Of a DNA stretch of 64,000 nucleotides, positions 1 to 7,546 are shown piece after piece. The notes below the pieces were generated by a model, which was not told the origin of the DNA, made no database searches, and saw only the letters and a program-made list of their open reading frames with translations. The stretch is from UBA4615 sp964399635 (GTDB lineage: Bacteria; Pseudomonadota; Gammaproteobacteria; Burkholderiales; Burkholderiaceae_E). Within the stretch, counting starts at the first letter, position 1; every line of letters begins with the position of its first letter. The stretch lies in contig CAYNRU010000034.1 of the NCBI GenBank assembly GCA_964399635.1, positions 62,001 through 126,000 on the forward strand, read 5' to 3'. The position numbers and the translations under genes are program-made.

Positions 1-513
1 CGCGGGCGCGTCGAGGGCCAGCACCGCCGGCCAGTCCTGCGGCGCGAGCGCGCGGATCCCGATGCCCGGCGGTGGCGCGGGCGGGTGCGGCGAGGCCGCG
101 GCCTCGCGCTGCCAGCGCTCGAAGACCCAGGTGTCCCGGAAGCCCTGCTGCCGGTACACCGTGTGCCCGGCCGGCGTCGCGTCCAGGATGGGGGTCATGC
201 CGCGCGCGTGCAGCCAGCCGGTCGCGAGGTCCAGCAGCCGCGATGCGTGGCCGTGCCGCCGGTGGTCCGGCAGCACCAGCACCATGCTCACCCAGCCGAA
301 GCCGCCTGAGCCCTGCGACCACGGCAGCGCGACGGTGGATGCGACCACGGTGCCGTCCGGCAGCGACAGGCCCCAGCCGGCGCCCGCCGACAGCATGAAG
401 CGCCAGTCGTCGGCGTCCTGGTTCCAGCCCGCGGCGCGCGACAGCGCGAGCAGGCCGTCGAGGTAGGCGGTGCCGAGCGGATGCTCGATCACGCCCGGCT
501 CAGTACTTGCCAT
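1..513 (-). CDS. GNAT-family N-acetyltransferase (3' end outside window)
   Basis: The reverse strand opens with ATG at 513 and reads through to the window edge (171 codons seen, no stop). The protein starts MASTEPGVIEHPLGTAYLDG. Around residues 60-130 it has the acetyl-CoA-binding layout of GNAT enzymes: a beta strand (WVSMVLVLP), then DHRRHGHASRLLD, which matches the R/Q-x-x-G-x-G/A loop, then YRQQGF near the end of the domain. The substrate cannot be told. Its start overlaps the stop of the upstream epimerase-like gene by 14 bases, so the two are probably co-translated. A second GNAT domain may follow outside the window, because the sequence continues after a Pro/Ala-rich linker. Confidence 0.75.
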   Translation of the reverse strand, partial: MASTEPGVIEHPLGTAYLDGLLALSRAAGWNQDADDWRFMLSAGAGWGLSLPDGTVVASTVALPWSQGSGGFGWVSMVLVLPDHRRHGHASRLLDLATGWLHARGMTPILDATPAGHTVYRQQGFRDTWVFERWQREAAASPHPPAPPPGIGIRALAPQDWPAVLALDAPA

Positions 514-1543
514 CGCGCGTCTCGAAATGCGTGGGCTTGCCCAGGCTCGCGCCGCCGCGCGCGACCCAGTCGGCGGTCCAGTCGATCATCGCGGCCAGCG
601 GCACGCGCGGCGCGCCGAACAGGCGCTGCGCCTGCGCGGTGTCGATCAGCCAGGCGGTCGGCGCCTCGGCGCCGGCCAGCACCGGCGCGCGTCCGAAGCG
701 CCGCCCGAACTCGCCCGCCAGCCAGCGGATCGAGGTATGCGACGGCCCGGTGACGTTGATCGGCGTGGCGGGCGCCGTGCAGTGGGCGAGCAGGCGCAGC
801 GCCTGCTCGTTGGCGTCGCCCTGCCAGATCACGTCGGCATGGCCCATCGTCACGTCGAGCGGGCGGCCCTGGAAGACCGCGTCGGCCACGTCGCGCAGCA
901 CGCCGTAGCGCAGGTCGATCGCATACGAGAGCCGGACGATCCGGCCGGGCGTGCCCCAGGTCCGCGAGCCGTGCTCGAACATCCGCTCGCGGCCCACGCA
1001 GGACCACGCGTAGTCGCCGGGCGGGGGCGCGGCGGCCATCGTCTCGGGGGCGCCCGGGCCGGTCACGTCGACGAAGGGATAGACGCAGGCGGTCGAGAAC
1101 GACACGATCCGGCAGTCGCGGAAGGCCTCGGCGACCATCCACGGCACCGCCGCGTTCATCGCCCAGGTGAGCGAGGCGTTGCCGCTCGCGCCGAACTTGT
1201 GGCCGGCCATGAACACCACGTTGGTCGCGTCCGGCAGCGACGCGCGCAGGCGCGCGAGCGCGGCGCGCTCGAGCAGGTCGCAGGCGACGGGCTCGACGCC
1301 CGCCTCGCGCAGCGCCGCCGGCAGCGACGCGTCCGAGAAGCGTGCCACGCCGATCACCCGCTTGCCCGGCGCGGCGCGGCGCGCCATGCGGGCGAGCGTC
1401 GGGCCCATCTTGCCGCCGACCCCGAGCACGAGGATGTCGCCGGGCACGCGGGCGAGGTCGTCGACCAGCGCCTGCGACGGGGCGGTCATGAAGTCCTCGA
1501 GCGCGGCCAGGTCCTGGAAGCCTGCGGGCAGTGCGTGGTCCAT
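500..1543 (-). CDS. NAD-dependent epimerase/dehydratase family protein
   Basis: 347 residues beginning MDHALPAGFQD. A longer frame exists upstream, but it is low-complexity Arg/Pro sequence, so the ATG at 1543 is preferred. Residues about 35-45 (ILVLGVGGKMG) form a Rossmann nucleotide-binding loop, followed by the strand/helix order of extended SDR sugar epimerases. The usual Tyr-x-x-x-Lys catalytic pair is not conserved: the candidate site reads YAWSCVGRER, with no lysine four residues after the tyrosine. Function as a normal epimerase is therefore doubtful; it may bind NAD with altered chemistry. It overlaps the GNAT gene downstream. Substrate unknown. Confidence 0.75.
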   Translation of the reverse strand: MDHALPAGFQDLAALEDFMTAPSQALVDDLARVPGDILVLGVGGKMGPTLARMARRAAPGKRVIGVARFSDASLPAALREAGVEPVACDLLERAALARLRASLPDATNVVFMAGHKFGASGNASLTWAMNAAVPWMVAEAFRDCRIVSFSTACVYPFVDVTGPGAPETMAAAPPPGDYAWSCVGRERMFEHGSRTWGTPGRIVRLSYAIDLRYGVLRDVADAVFQGRPLDVTMGHADVIWQGDANEQALRLLAHCTAPATPINVTGPSHTSIRWLAGEFGRRFGRAPVLAGAEAPTAWLIDTAQAQRLFGAPRVPLAAMIDWTADWVARGGASLGKPTHFETRDGKY

Positions 1544-1697
1544 CGTGCGTGTCCTCGTGGGCCGGCCACCCGGCGCCTGCGGCATTGTGGCATCGACGCG
1601 GGCGGCTCCGCCCGGCGGCGCCGCGCCCGCGGTGGACCGGGGCCGCGGCGTCGCGCGATACTGCGCAGGCCACATGTCGGGCACAAGGAGGCACGCG

Positions 1698-1871
1698 ATG
1701 ATCCTCGACCACATCGGCCTGTCGGTCGCAGACGCCCGGCGCAGCGGGGCGTTCTACACGGCGGCGCTGGCGCCGCTGGGCATCGGGCCAGTCCGGTCCG
1801 GCGGCGGCTGGACCGGCTTCGGGCGGGACGGCCACAACGTCGAGGCGGTCTGCCACGCCCCGGGGGGATGA
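1698..1871 (+). pseudogene. VOC/glyoxalase-family gene with internal in-frame deletion
   Basis: A 57-residue reading frame with a good ribosome site (AAGGAG at 1685-1690) and ATG at 1698. It starts MILDHIGLSVADARRSGAFY, the classic beginning of a ~125-residue VOC protein, and ends DGHNVEAVCHAPGG, the classic end of the same family. The middle (roughly 65-70 residues, including the second metal ligand region) is absent. The join lies at GFGRDG|HNVEAV, where intact relatives carry a D-G pair on both sides, so deletion between short repeats is likely. The remaining product cannot form a VOC fold. It is divergent from the epimerase-like gene and just before a phosphodiesterase. Confidence 0.7.
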
Positions 1872-1896
1872 GCCCGCCATCGGGCCGGTCATCGTG

Positions 1897-2376
1897 ATGC
1901 GTATCGGCCTGATCTCGGACACCCACGGGCTGCTGCGGCCCGAGGCGCTCGAGGCGCTGCGCGGCTGCGCGCGCATCGTCCACGCGGGCGACGTCGGCTC
2001 GGCGGCCATCCTCGAGGCGCTCGGCGCGATCGCGCCGGTCTGCGCGGTGCGGGGCAACAACGACCACGGCCCGTGGGCCGACGCGCTGCCGGCGTCCGTC
2101 ACGATCGACTGCGGCGGCCTGCTGCTGCACGTGCTGCACGACCTGGCCGGCCTCGCGATCGACCCGGCGGCCAGCGGCGTGGCGGTGGTCGTGGCCGGGC
2201 ACTCGCACCGGCCCGCGGTCGTCGAGCGCGATGGCGTGCTGCTCGTCAACCCGGGCAGCGCCGGCCCGCGGCGCTTCAGCCTGCCGATCAGCGTCGCGGT
2301 GCTGGAGGCCGGCGGGCCGGGGCCGCGCGCGCGGATCGTCGAGCTGGCGGTGACGCCGGCGCGACGGCCTCGCTGA
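1897..2376 (+). CDS. YfcE/MJ0936-type metallophosphoesterase
   Basis: 159 residues. GTG at 1894 and ATG at 1897 are adjacent; the ATG is chosen. All calcineurin-like metal-binding blocks are present in order: GLISDTHG at the N-terminus, HAGDVG (about residue 30), RGNNDHG (about 52), GHSH (about 105) and NPGSAGPRR near the end. Length and motif set match the small cytosolic phosphodiesterases of the YfcE/MJ0936 group, which hydrolyse phosphodiesters with a two-metal centre. The natural substrate is not known for most members. It begins 25 bases after the broken VOC gene and is convergent with the MetE-like gene. Confidence 0.88.
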   Translation: MRIGLISDTHGLLRPEALEALRGCARIVHAGDVGSAAILEALGAIAPVCAVRGNNDHGPWADALPASVTIDCGGLLLHVLHDLAGLAIDPAASGVAVVVAGHSHRPAVVERDGVLLVNPGSAGPRRFSLPISVAVLEAGGPGPRARIVELAVTPARRPR

Positions 2377-2385
2377 GCGCCCCGG

Positions 2386-3393
2386 TCAGCGCCCGCCAGC
2401 CTTCTCGAACAGGTCCCGCCCCGCCGCCAGCGCGCGGATCTTCGCGTCCGCGATCGGGCGCTTGAGCATCCAGAAGCCGCAGTCGGGGTGGATGTAGCGC
2501 ACGCGCCCGGCGCCCAGCGTCTTCTCGGCCCGGTCGATGGCGCGCGCCACGTCCTCGGCCGACTCCACCCCGTTGGCCTTGATGTCGATCACGCCGAGGC
2601 CAAAGCCGATCTCCGGCGCGAGCGACCTGAAGGCGGCGAGCTCCTCGGGCGGACGGTGCGCGACCTCCATCACGATGTGGTCGGCGTGCAGCGCGTTGAG
2701 GTACTGCATCAGCCGGTCCCAGGTGCCCTTCTGCACCGACTGCCCGCCGTAGTTGCCGAAGCACAGGTGCACCGCCGACTTGCCGGGCACCGCGTCGAGC
2801 ACGCGGTTGATGGCGGCGGCCGCCCACGCCCACTCTTCGGGATGGCCGGGCAGGTTGGCCTCGTCGATCTGGATCACGTCGGCCTCGCAATGCGCGACCT
2901 GCTGGGCGAGCGCGTCGGCGATCGCGTTGGCGAGGTCGGGCAGGTTGCCGTAGTGCCGGTCGATCAGCGTCTTGGCGAGCATGTGCGGGCCGGTGACGGT
3001 GAACTTGAGCGGCTTGCTGGCAAGCGCCCTGGCGCGGGCGCAGGCGAGCGGCAGGTCGAGCGAGCCGCTGCCGATCGGGCCGATCACCGTCCCCGGGGGG
3101 CGGGTGCGGAACCTCATGCCCGAGCTCGCTCGGTAGGCGATCAGATCCTCGAACGAGAAGCGCTGCGTGATGCCGTCCATCGGCTTGACGAAGTACTCGA
3201 TCATCCCGTTGGTCTCGGGGTGGTTGACGTCGAAGCGGTAGAGCTCGCCGTCGCACACCACGTCGATGCCCGCCTGCTCCTGGGTGCCGATCACCACCCG
3301 TGTCGCGTCGGCGAGGGCCTGCTCGCTGGGGCTGGCGACCAGCCAGTCGGGCACCGGGTACGAGCCGACGACGGTGGTCTGGATGCGGGGCAT
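2386..3393 (-). CDS. MetE C-terminal-domain-like methyltransferase (UROD/MetE superfamily)
   Basis: 335 residues starting MPRIQTTVVGSYPVPDWLV. This is a stand-alone relative of the catalytic barrel of cobalamin-independent methionine synthase (full MetE is about 750 residues). Candidate zinc ligands are in place: His in HLCFGNY (about residue 210), the Glu of VMEVAH (about 240) and Cys in HPDCGFW (about 305). Such short proteins transfer methyl groups to homocysteine or other thiols, or act in catabolic demethylation; the substrate is not evident. It is transcribed divergently from the PhyH operon, and palindromic TAACCGGTTA-type sites sit between the two, suggesting joint regulation. Confidence 0.85.
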   Translation of the reverse strand: MPRIQTTVVGSYPVPDWLVASPSEQALADATRVVIGTQEQAGIDVVCDGELYRFDVNHPETNGMIEYFVKPMDGITQRFSFEDLIAYRASSGMRFRTRPPGTVIGPIGSGSLDLPLACARARALASKPLKFTVTGPHMLAKTLIDRHYGNLPDLANAIADALAQQVAHCEADVIQIDEANLPGHPEEWAWAAAAINRVLDAVPGKSAVHLCFGNYGGQSVQKGTWDRLMQYLNALHADHIVMEVAHRPPEELAAFRSLAPEIGFGLGVIDIKANGVESAEDVARAIDRAEKTLGAGRVRYIHPDCGFWMLKRPIADAKIRALAAGRDLFEKAGGR

Positions 3394-3442
3394 GCGGGTC
3401 TCCTGGAACGGCCGGGTCCGCCGGGGGCGTCGCTGCGGCCGT

Positions 3443-3456
3443 GTTAACCGGTTAGT
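3443..3456. promoter_or_regulatory. Palindromic operator TAACCGGTTA (probable MarR-type site)
   Basis: 3445-3454 is the perfect palindrome TAACCGGTTA, extended to GTTAACCGGTTAGT. It lies 50 bases upstream of the MetE-like start and about 10 bases downstream of a weak minus-strand promoter (TTGCGG, 17 bases, TACCAT at 3466-3471), where a repressor would block initiation. The same core occurs in the operator set at 18826-18870. Confidence 0.55.
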
Positions 3457-3497
3457 GAGGAAACGATGGTATCGACCGGCCTGCGACGCCGCAAGGG

Positions 3498-3543
3498 TTG
3501 ACGAACCGGCCTGTGGTACGCAAAATAATTAACCAACAGGTTA
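3498..3543 (+). promoter_or_regulatory. Promoter and operator of the PhyH operon
   Basis: TTGACG at 3498-3503 (5/6 match to -35) and CAAAAT at 3521-3526 (4/6 match to -10) are 17 bases apart. The predicted start point, around 3533, falls inside the inverted repeat TAACC-AACA-GGTTA (3530-3543), which uses the same half-site as the palindromes at 3445 and 18826. The ATG of the PhyH gene at 3567 has a GGGAGGGGG ribosome site just ahead. Confidence 0.55.
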
Positions 3544-3566
3544 CAAGACAGGTTCCGGGAGGGGGC

Positions 3567-4310
3567 ATGGGCATCGACCCGTATCGCCAGGCGATCTACC
3601 GCCAGTTCGGCCACCTGACCGTACCCGGACTGTTCGCCCCAGAGCAGGCGCAGGCGGCCATCCGGGACATCGAAACCTGGGGCGAGCAGGTGCTCGCCGA
3701 CCTCCCGCCCTCGCAGCGCGCCTGGTACGTCGACGGCGGCGTCAAGGCGCGCACCGTGCTGCGCAAGCTCGACAACCCGCACCACCATCGCGAGGCCATC
3801 GGCGCGCTGGCCTTCCATCCGCCGCTGGTGTCGGCGGTGGAGTCGCTGATCGGGCCGGGGGTGTCGGTGTACTTCAGCCAGGTCTTCTTCAAGCCGCCCG
3901 AGGGTGGCGGGCCCAAGCCCGCGCACCAGGACAATTTCTACTTCGGGCCCAACGACGAGGAGGGCGTGGTCACCGCCTGGATCGCGCTGGACGACGCGAC
4001 GCTCGAGAACGGCTGCCTGTACTTCGGCGACGGCAGCAACCTCGGGCCGGTCTACCCGCACGAGGCGCCCGCCGGCGAGCCCTACAACCTGCAGCTGCCC
4101 GCGGCCCTGCTCGCGCGCCAGCCGATGACACCGGCGCCGGTGCGCCGCGGCGCGGTGTCCTTTCACCACGGCAACACCTTCCACCAGTCAGGGCCCAACC
4201 ACTCGACGCACTGGCGGCGCGCGGTCGCGCTGCACTTCGTGAACCACCGGACCTTCTTCGAGCACCCGGCCCTGCCGTACGATCATGCGCTGAAGCTGCG
4301 CGTGACCTGA
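3567..4310 (+). CDS. Phytanoyl-CoA dioxygenase (PhyH) family protein
   Basis: 247 residues from MGIDPYRQAIYRQFG. The upstream in-frame TTG is rejected because ATG 3567 has a strong purine-rich ribosome site. The fold matches Fe(II)/2-oxoglutarate oxygenases of the PhyH family: HQD (about residue 119) gives the His-x-Asp facial pair, the distal His lies in FHQSGPN (about 210), and the Arg that binds 2-oxoglutarate is probably in HWRRAVALHF. Relatives hydroxylate lipids, secondary metabolites or phosphonates; this substrate is unknown. It is first in a run of six plus-strand genes ending at 9657 and may start the pathway by hydroxylation. Confidence 0.85.
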   Translation: MGIDPYRQAIYRQFGHLTVPGLFAPEQAQAAIRDIETWGEQVLADLPPSQRAWYVDGGVKARTVLRKLDNPHHHREAIGALAFHPPLVSAVESLIGPGVSVYFSQVFFKPPEGGGPKPAHQDNFYFGPNDEEGVVTAWIALDDATLENGCLYFGDGSNLGPVYPHEAPAGEPYNLQLPAALLARQPMTPAPVRRGAVSFHHGNTFHQSGPNHSTHWRRAVALHFVNHRTFFEHPALPYDHALKLRVT

Positions 4311-4394
4311 CCTGACCCGAGCCTGCCGGGCGCGCGCGCCGCCCGCTTCCCCACGACACGCGTTCCCCGCGGATTCCTTCGGAGCACACCAACG

Positions 4395-5546
4395 ATGAGC
4401 ACCCAACGCCTCGGCATCGTGATGCATGGCGTCACCGGCCGGATGGGCCTTAACCAGCACCTGATCCGCTCCATCAAGGCGATCCGCGAGCAGGGCGGCG
4501 TGACGCTGTCCGACGGCACGCGCGTGATGCCCGACCCCATCCTGGTCGGCCGCGGCGCCGAGCGCATGCAGGCGCTCGCCGCGCAGCACGGCGGCCTGCG
4601 CTGGAGCACCGACCTCGACGCCGCGCTCGCCGACCCCAAGGACACCGTGTTCTTCGACGCGGCCACCACGCAGATGCGCCCGTCGCTGGTGATGAAGGCG
4701 ATCGCCGCCGGCAAGCACGTCTATTGCGAGAAGCCCTCGGCCACCAGCCTCGAGGAGGCGACCGCGATCTGGCGCGCCGCGCGCAAGGCCGGCGTCAGGC
4801 ACGGCGTGGTGCAGGACAAGCTGTGGCTGCCCGGTCTGCTCAAGCTGAAGATGCTGATCGACTCGGGCTACTTCGGGAAGATCCTGTCGGTGCGCGGCGA
4901 GTTCGGGTACTGGGTGTTCGAAGGCGACCTGCAGCCCGCGCAGCGCCCGAGCTGGAACTATCGCAAGGAGGACGGCGGGGGCATCATCCTCGACATGCTG
5001 TGCCACTGGCGCTATGTGATCGACAACCTGTTCGGCGAGGTGAAGAGCGTGTCGTGCCTCGGCGCCACGCACATCCCCAGGCGCTGGGACGAGCGCGGCG
5101 AGCCCTACGCGGCCACCGCCGACGACGCCGCCTACGCGACCTTCGAGACCGCCTCCGGCGTGATCGCGCACTTCAACAGCTCGTGGTGCGTGCGGGTGCG
5201 CCGCGACGAGCTGCTGACGCTGCAGGTCGACGGCACGCACGGCTCGGCGGTCGCCGGGCTGCGCGGCTGCAAGGTGCAGCCCCGGGTGTCCACGCCCAAG
5301 CCGGTGTGGAACCCGGATGTGCCGCAGACCATCGACTTCATGGCCGGCTGGCAGGACGTGCCGGAAACAAGCGTCGCCGACAACGCGTTCAAGGCGCAGT
5401 GGGAGCTCTTCATCCGCCACGTCGTGGAGGGCTCGCCCTTCCCCTGGGACCTGGGCGCCGGCGCCAAGGGCGTGCAGCTGGTGGAGGCCGGCCTGAAGTC
5501 CTGGCAGGAGCGGCGCTGGGTCGACGTCGGGCCGTTGCAGGACTGA
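4395..5546 (+). CDS. Gfo/Idh/MocA-family oxidoreductase
   Basis: 383 residues. The N-terminal Rossmann domain begins LGIVMHGVTGRMGLNQHL, and the family's CEKP signature is present (YCEKPSATS, about residue 115) with the catalytic-type lysine. The C-terminal half follows the open-sheet substrate domain (RGEFGYWVFEGD; DGGGIILDMLCHW, with His near residue 203 suited to proton transfer). These NAD(P) enzymes oxidise or reduce sugars, inositols and similar polyols. It starts 84 bases after the PhyH gene and ends 15 bases before the Bug receptor, so it is in the operon. The N-terminus is long compared with the family average. Confidence 0.88.
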   Translation: MSTQRLGIVMHGVTGRMGLNQHLIRSIKAIREQGGVTLSDGTRVMPDPILVGRGAERMQALAAQHGGLRWSTDLDAALADPKDTVFFDAATTQMRPSLVMKAIAAGKHVYCEKPSATSLEEATAIWRAARKAGVRHGVVQDKLWLPGLLKLKMLIDSGYFGKILSVRGEFGYWVFEGDLQPAQRPSWNYRKEDGGGIILDMLCHWRYVIDNLFGEVKSVSCLGATHIPRRWDERGEPYAATADDAAYATFETASGVIAHFNSSWCVRVRRDELLTLQVDGTHGSAVAGLRGCKVQPRVSTPKPVWNPDVPQTIDFMAGWQDVPETSVADNAFKAQWELFIRHVVEGSPFPWDLGAGAKGVQLVEAGLKSWQERRWVDVGPLQD

Positions 5547-5561
5547 CACAAGGAGGCATCC

Positions 5562-6557
5562 ATGAGCGCACTGCACACCGACCGGTCACGCCGCAGCATC
5601 GTTTCGGCCGCACTCGGCGGGCTGACCGCGCTCGCGCTGCCGGGCGCCGCCCGCGCGCAGGCGGTCTTTCCGGCCCGGCCGCTGCGCATCGTCGTGCCGT
5701 TCCCGCCGGGCGGGCCGGTGGACGCGCTGGCGCGCAACATCGCCCAGGGCCTCACTGCTGCGCTCGGCCAGAACGTGTCGGTCGAGAACCGCGCCGGCGG
5801 CAACAGCGTGATCGGCTCGGACGCCGTGGCCCGCAGCCCGGGCGACGGCTACACGCTGCTGATCAACGCCGGCAACCTGGTGATCAACCAGCACCTGATC
5901 AAGACGCCCTACGACCTCGAGCGGGACTTCACGCCGGTCGCGCTGCTGGCCAAGGGCGCGCTGATCGTGTGCGTGACGCCGGCCCTCGAGGCGCGGACCT
6001 TTCCCGAGCTGGTCGCCCAGGCCAGGGCGCAGCCGGGCAAGCTCAACTTCGCGATCGGCAGTGTCGGTTCGGCCGGGCACATCGCCACCGAGCTGCTCAA
6101 GCGGCGCACCGGCATGGACCTGTTCGTGATTCCCTACAAGGGCTCGGCGCCGGCCTACACCGATCTGATGGCCGGGCAGATCCAGGGCTTCGTCGAACCT
6201 GCGCTGGGCGCGATGCCGCACGTGTCGAGCGGCAAGATCCGCGCGCTCGCCGTCACCTCGGGGCGGCGCGTGGCGGCGCTGCCCGATGTTCCCACGGTCG
6301 CGGAGTCCGGCGTCCCGGGTTTCGAGTTCTACTCCTGGTACGGCATGTGGGCGCCGCCCGGCACGCCGCGCGACGTGGTGGCGCGGCTCAACACCGAGGT
6401 CAACCGGATCCTGGCCGCCCCGGAGCTCAAGGGCCGGCTCGCCGCGCAGGGCTTCGACACCCAGAACGGCAGCCCCGAGGACTTCGGGCGCTTCGTGCGG
6501 GACGACTATGCCTCGATCGGGCAGATCATCCGGGACGCGGGCATCCGTGCCGAGTGA
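5562..6557 (+). CDS. Bug-family tripartite tricarboxylate transporter substrate-binding protein
   Basis: 331 residues. The N-terminus carries a Tat-like motif (SRRSIVSAALGG) and an Ala-rich hydrophobic stretch with a cleavage site near AARA-QA, so the protein is periplasmic. The mature part has the Bug hallmarks: RPLRIVVPFPPGGPVDALARN, then GQNVSVENRAGGNSVIGS and the C-terminal YASIGQIIRDAGI. Bug receptors bind carboxylates or other small acids and feed TctAB permeases; no permease is present nearby, as is common for the much-expanded Bug genes of Burkholderiales. Its place among dehydrogenases suggests it captures the substrate of this catabolic operon. Confidence 0.92.
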   Translation: MSALHTDRSRRSIVSAALGGLTALALPGAARAQAVFPARPLRIVVPFPPGGPVDALARNIAQGLTAALGQNVSVENRAGGNSVIGSDAVARSPGDGYTLLINAGNLVINQHLIKTPYDLERDFTPVALLAKGALIVCVTPALEARTFPELVAQARAQPGKLNFAIGSVGSAGHIATELLKRRTGMDLFVIPYKGSAPAYTDLMAGQIQGFVEPALGAMPHVSSGKIRALAVTSGRRVAALPDVPTVAESGVPGFEFYSWYGMWAPPGTPRDVVARLNTEVNRILAAPELKGRLAAQGFDTQNGSPEDFGRFVRDDYASIGQIIRDAGIRAE

Positions 6558-6561
6558 GCCG

Positions 6562-7545
6562 ATGGCCGCGCCGCCGCGCCTGGGCATCGCCGGCCTGGGT
6601 CTGGTGGGCAGCGCGCTGGCCCGACGCGCGCATGCGCTGGGCTGGACGGTCGTGGCCTGCGACCCGGCATCCGGCACCGCGCAGCGCGCCGCCGCGATCG
6701 GTATCCGCGTCGTGCCCGATGCCGCGGCGCTGGCCGCGCGCTGCGACCTGCTGATCGCCTGCGTGCTCGACGACACGCAGCTCGACCAGGTGATCGACGC
6801 GGTGCTCGGCGAGCCGGCGCACAGCGCCACGGCCTGCGGCGGCGGCGCAGCCTCCGATGTCGGGTCGACGGTCGGCGCGGCGCGCCTCGCACCCGCAGGC
6901 GCTGCCGCCTTCGTCAACGCCGTCACCTGCAGCCCCGCCGCCGCCGACCGCGCCGCCGCCCGCCTGCGGGCGAGCGGCATCGCGCCGATCGAGCTGCCGT
7001 TCTCCGGCTCCAGCGCCCAGATCGAGGCGGGCGAGGCGCTGGCGCTGGTCGGTGCCGAGGCCGACGACTGGGCGCGGCACGGCGACGCGCTCTCGTTGCT
7101 CGCCCCCAATCGTATCCACGCCGGCCCCCCGGGCGCCGCCGCGCGGGCCAAGCTCGCCTCCAATCTCGTGCTCGGGCTGAACCGCGCCGCCCTCGCCGAA
7201 GGCCTGGCGCTGGCGCAGGGCCTGGGCCTTGCGCCCGGTGCGTTCCTCGAGTTGCTGCGTCGCTCGCCGGCCTATTCGCGGGCGGTCGACGTCGCCGGGC
7301 CGCGGATGGTCGCACGCGACTTCACGCCGGTCTCCCGGCTGTCGCAGCACCGCAAGGACTTGCGCCTGATCGCGCAGGCCGCTGCCTCGGCCGGCCTTGC
7401 GCTGCCGCTCGCCACCGCGCATGCCACCTTGCTCGATGCCGCGATCGCGCTGGGCCTGGGCGAGCTCGACAACGTCGCGGTCATCGACGCCCTGCGCCCG
7501 CAGGGCGCCGCCCTCAACGCCACCGCGCGGCCCGCCGCCGACTGA
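6562..7545 (+). CDS. 3-hydroxyisobutyrate dehydrogenase-like NAD(P) oxidoreductase
   Basis: 327 residues from ATG 6562, four bases after the Bug gene (a GTG at 6547 in frame is an alternative). LGIAGLGLVGSALARRA is the GxGxxG NAD-binding loop; the central helix bundle and the lysine of AAARAKLASN (about residue 196) fit the catalytic Lys of the beta-hydroxyacid dehydrogenase family. The second family signature near residue 120 (normally DAPVSGG) is degenerate here, reading ELPFSGSSAQIEAG. It probably oxidises a hydroxyacid intermediate. The position between a receptor and an aldolase-like gene supports a catabolic role, but the substrate is not known. Confidence 0.82.
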   Translation: MAAPPRLGIAGLGLVGSALARRAHALGWTVVACDPASGTAQRAAAIGIRVVPDAAALAARCDLLIACVLDDTQLDQVIDAVLGEPAHSATACGGGAASDVGSTVGAARLAPAGAAAFVNAVTCSPAAADRAAARLRASGIAPIELPFSGSSAQIEAGEALALVGAEADDWARHGDALSLLAPNRIHAGPPGAAARAKLASNLVLGLNRAALAEGLALAQGLGLAPGAFLELLRRSPAYSRAVDVAGPRMVARDFTPVSRLSQHRKDLRLIAQAAASAGLALPLATAHATLLDAAIALGLGELDNVAVIDALRPQGAALNATARPAAD

Positions 7546-7546
7546 C

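Noticed and set aside
489..2249. A 586-codon minus-strand frame over the epimerase-like gene and beyond
   Set aside because: Arg/Pro/Ala-rich shadow sequence. The epimerase-like gene in the neighbouring frame and the plus-strand phosphodiesterase have clear motifs.
3567..4310. The PhyH-family gene as the missing PhnY* partner of the PhnZ-like HD protein
   Set aside because: PhnY* enzymes are PhyH-like, but this gene is 33 kb away in a different operon with sugar-type enzymes. Without an alignment there is no reason to prefer it.
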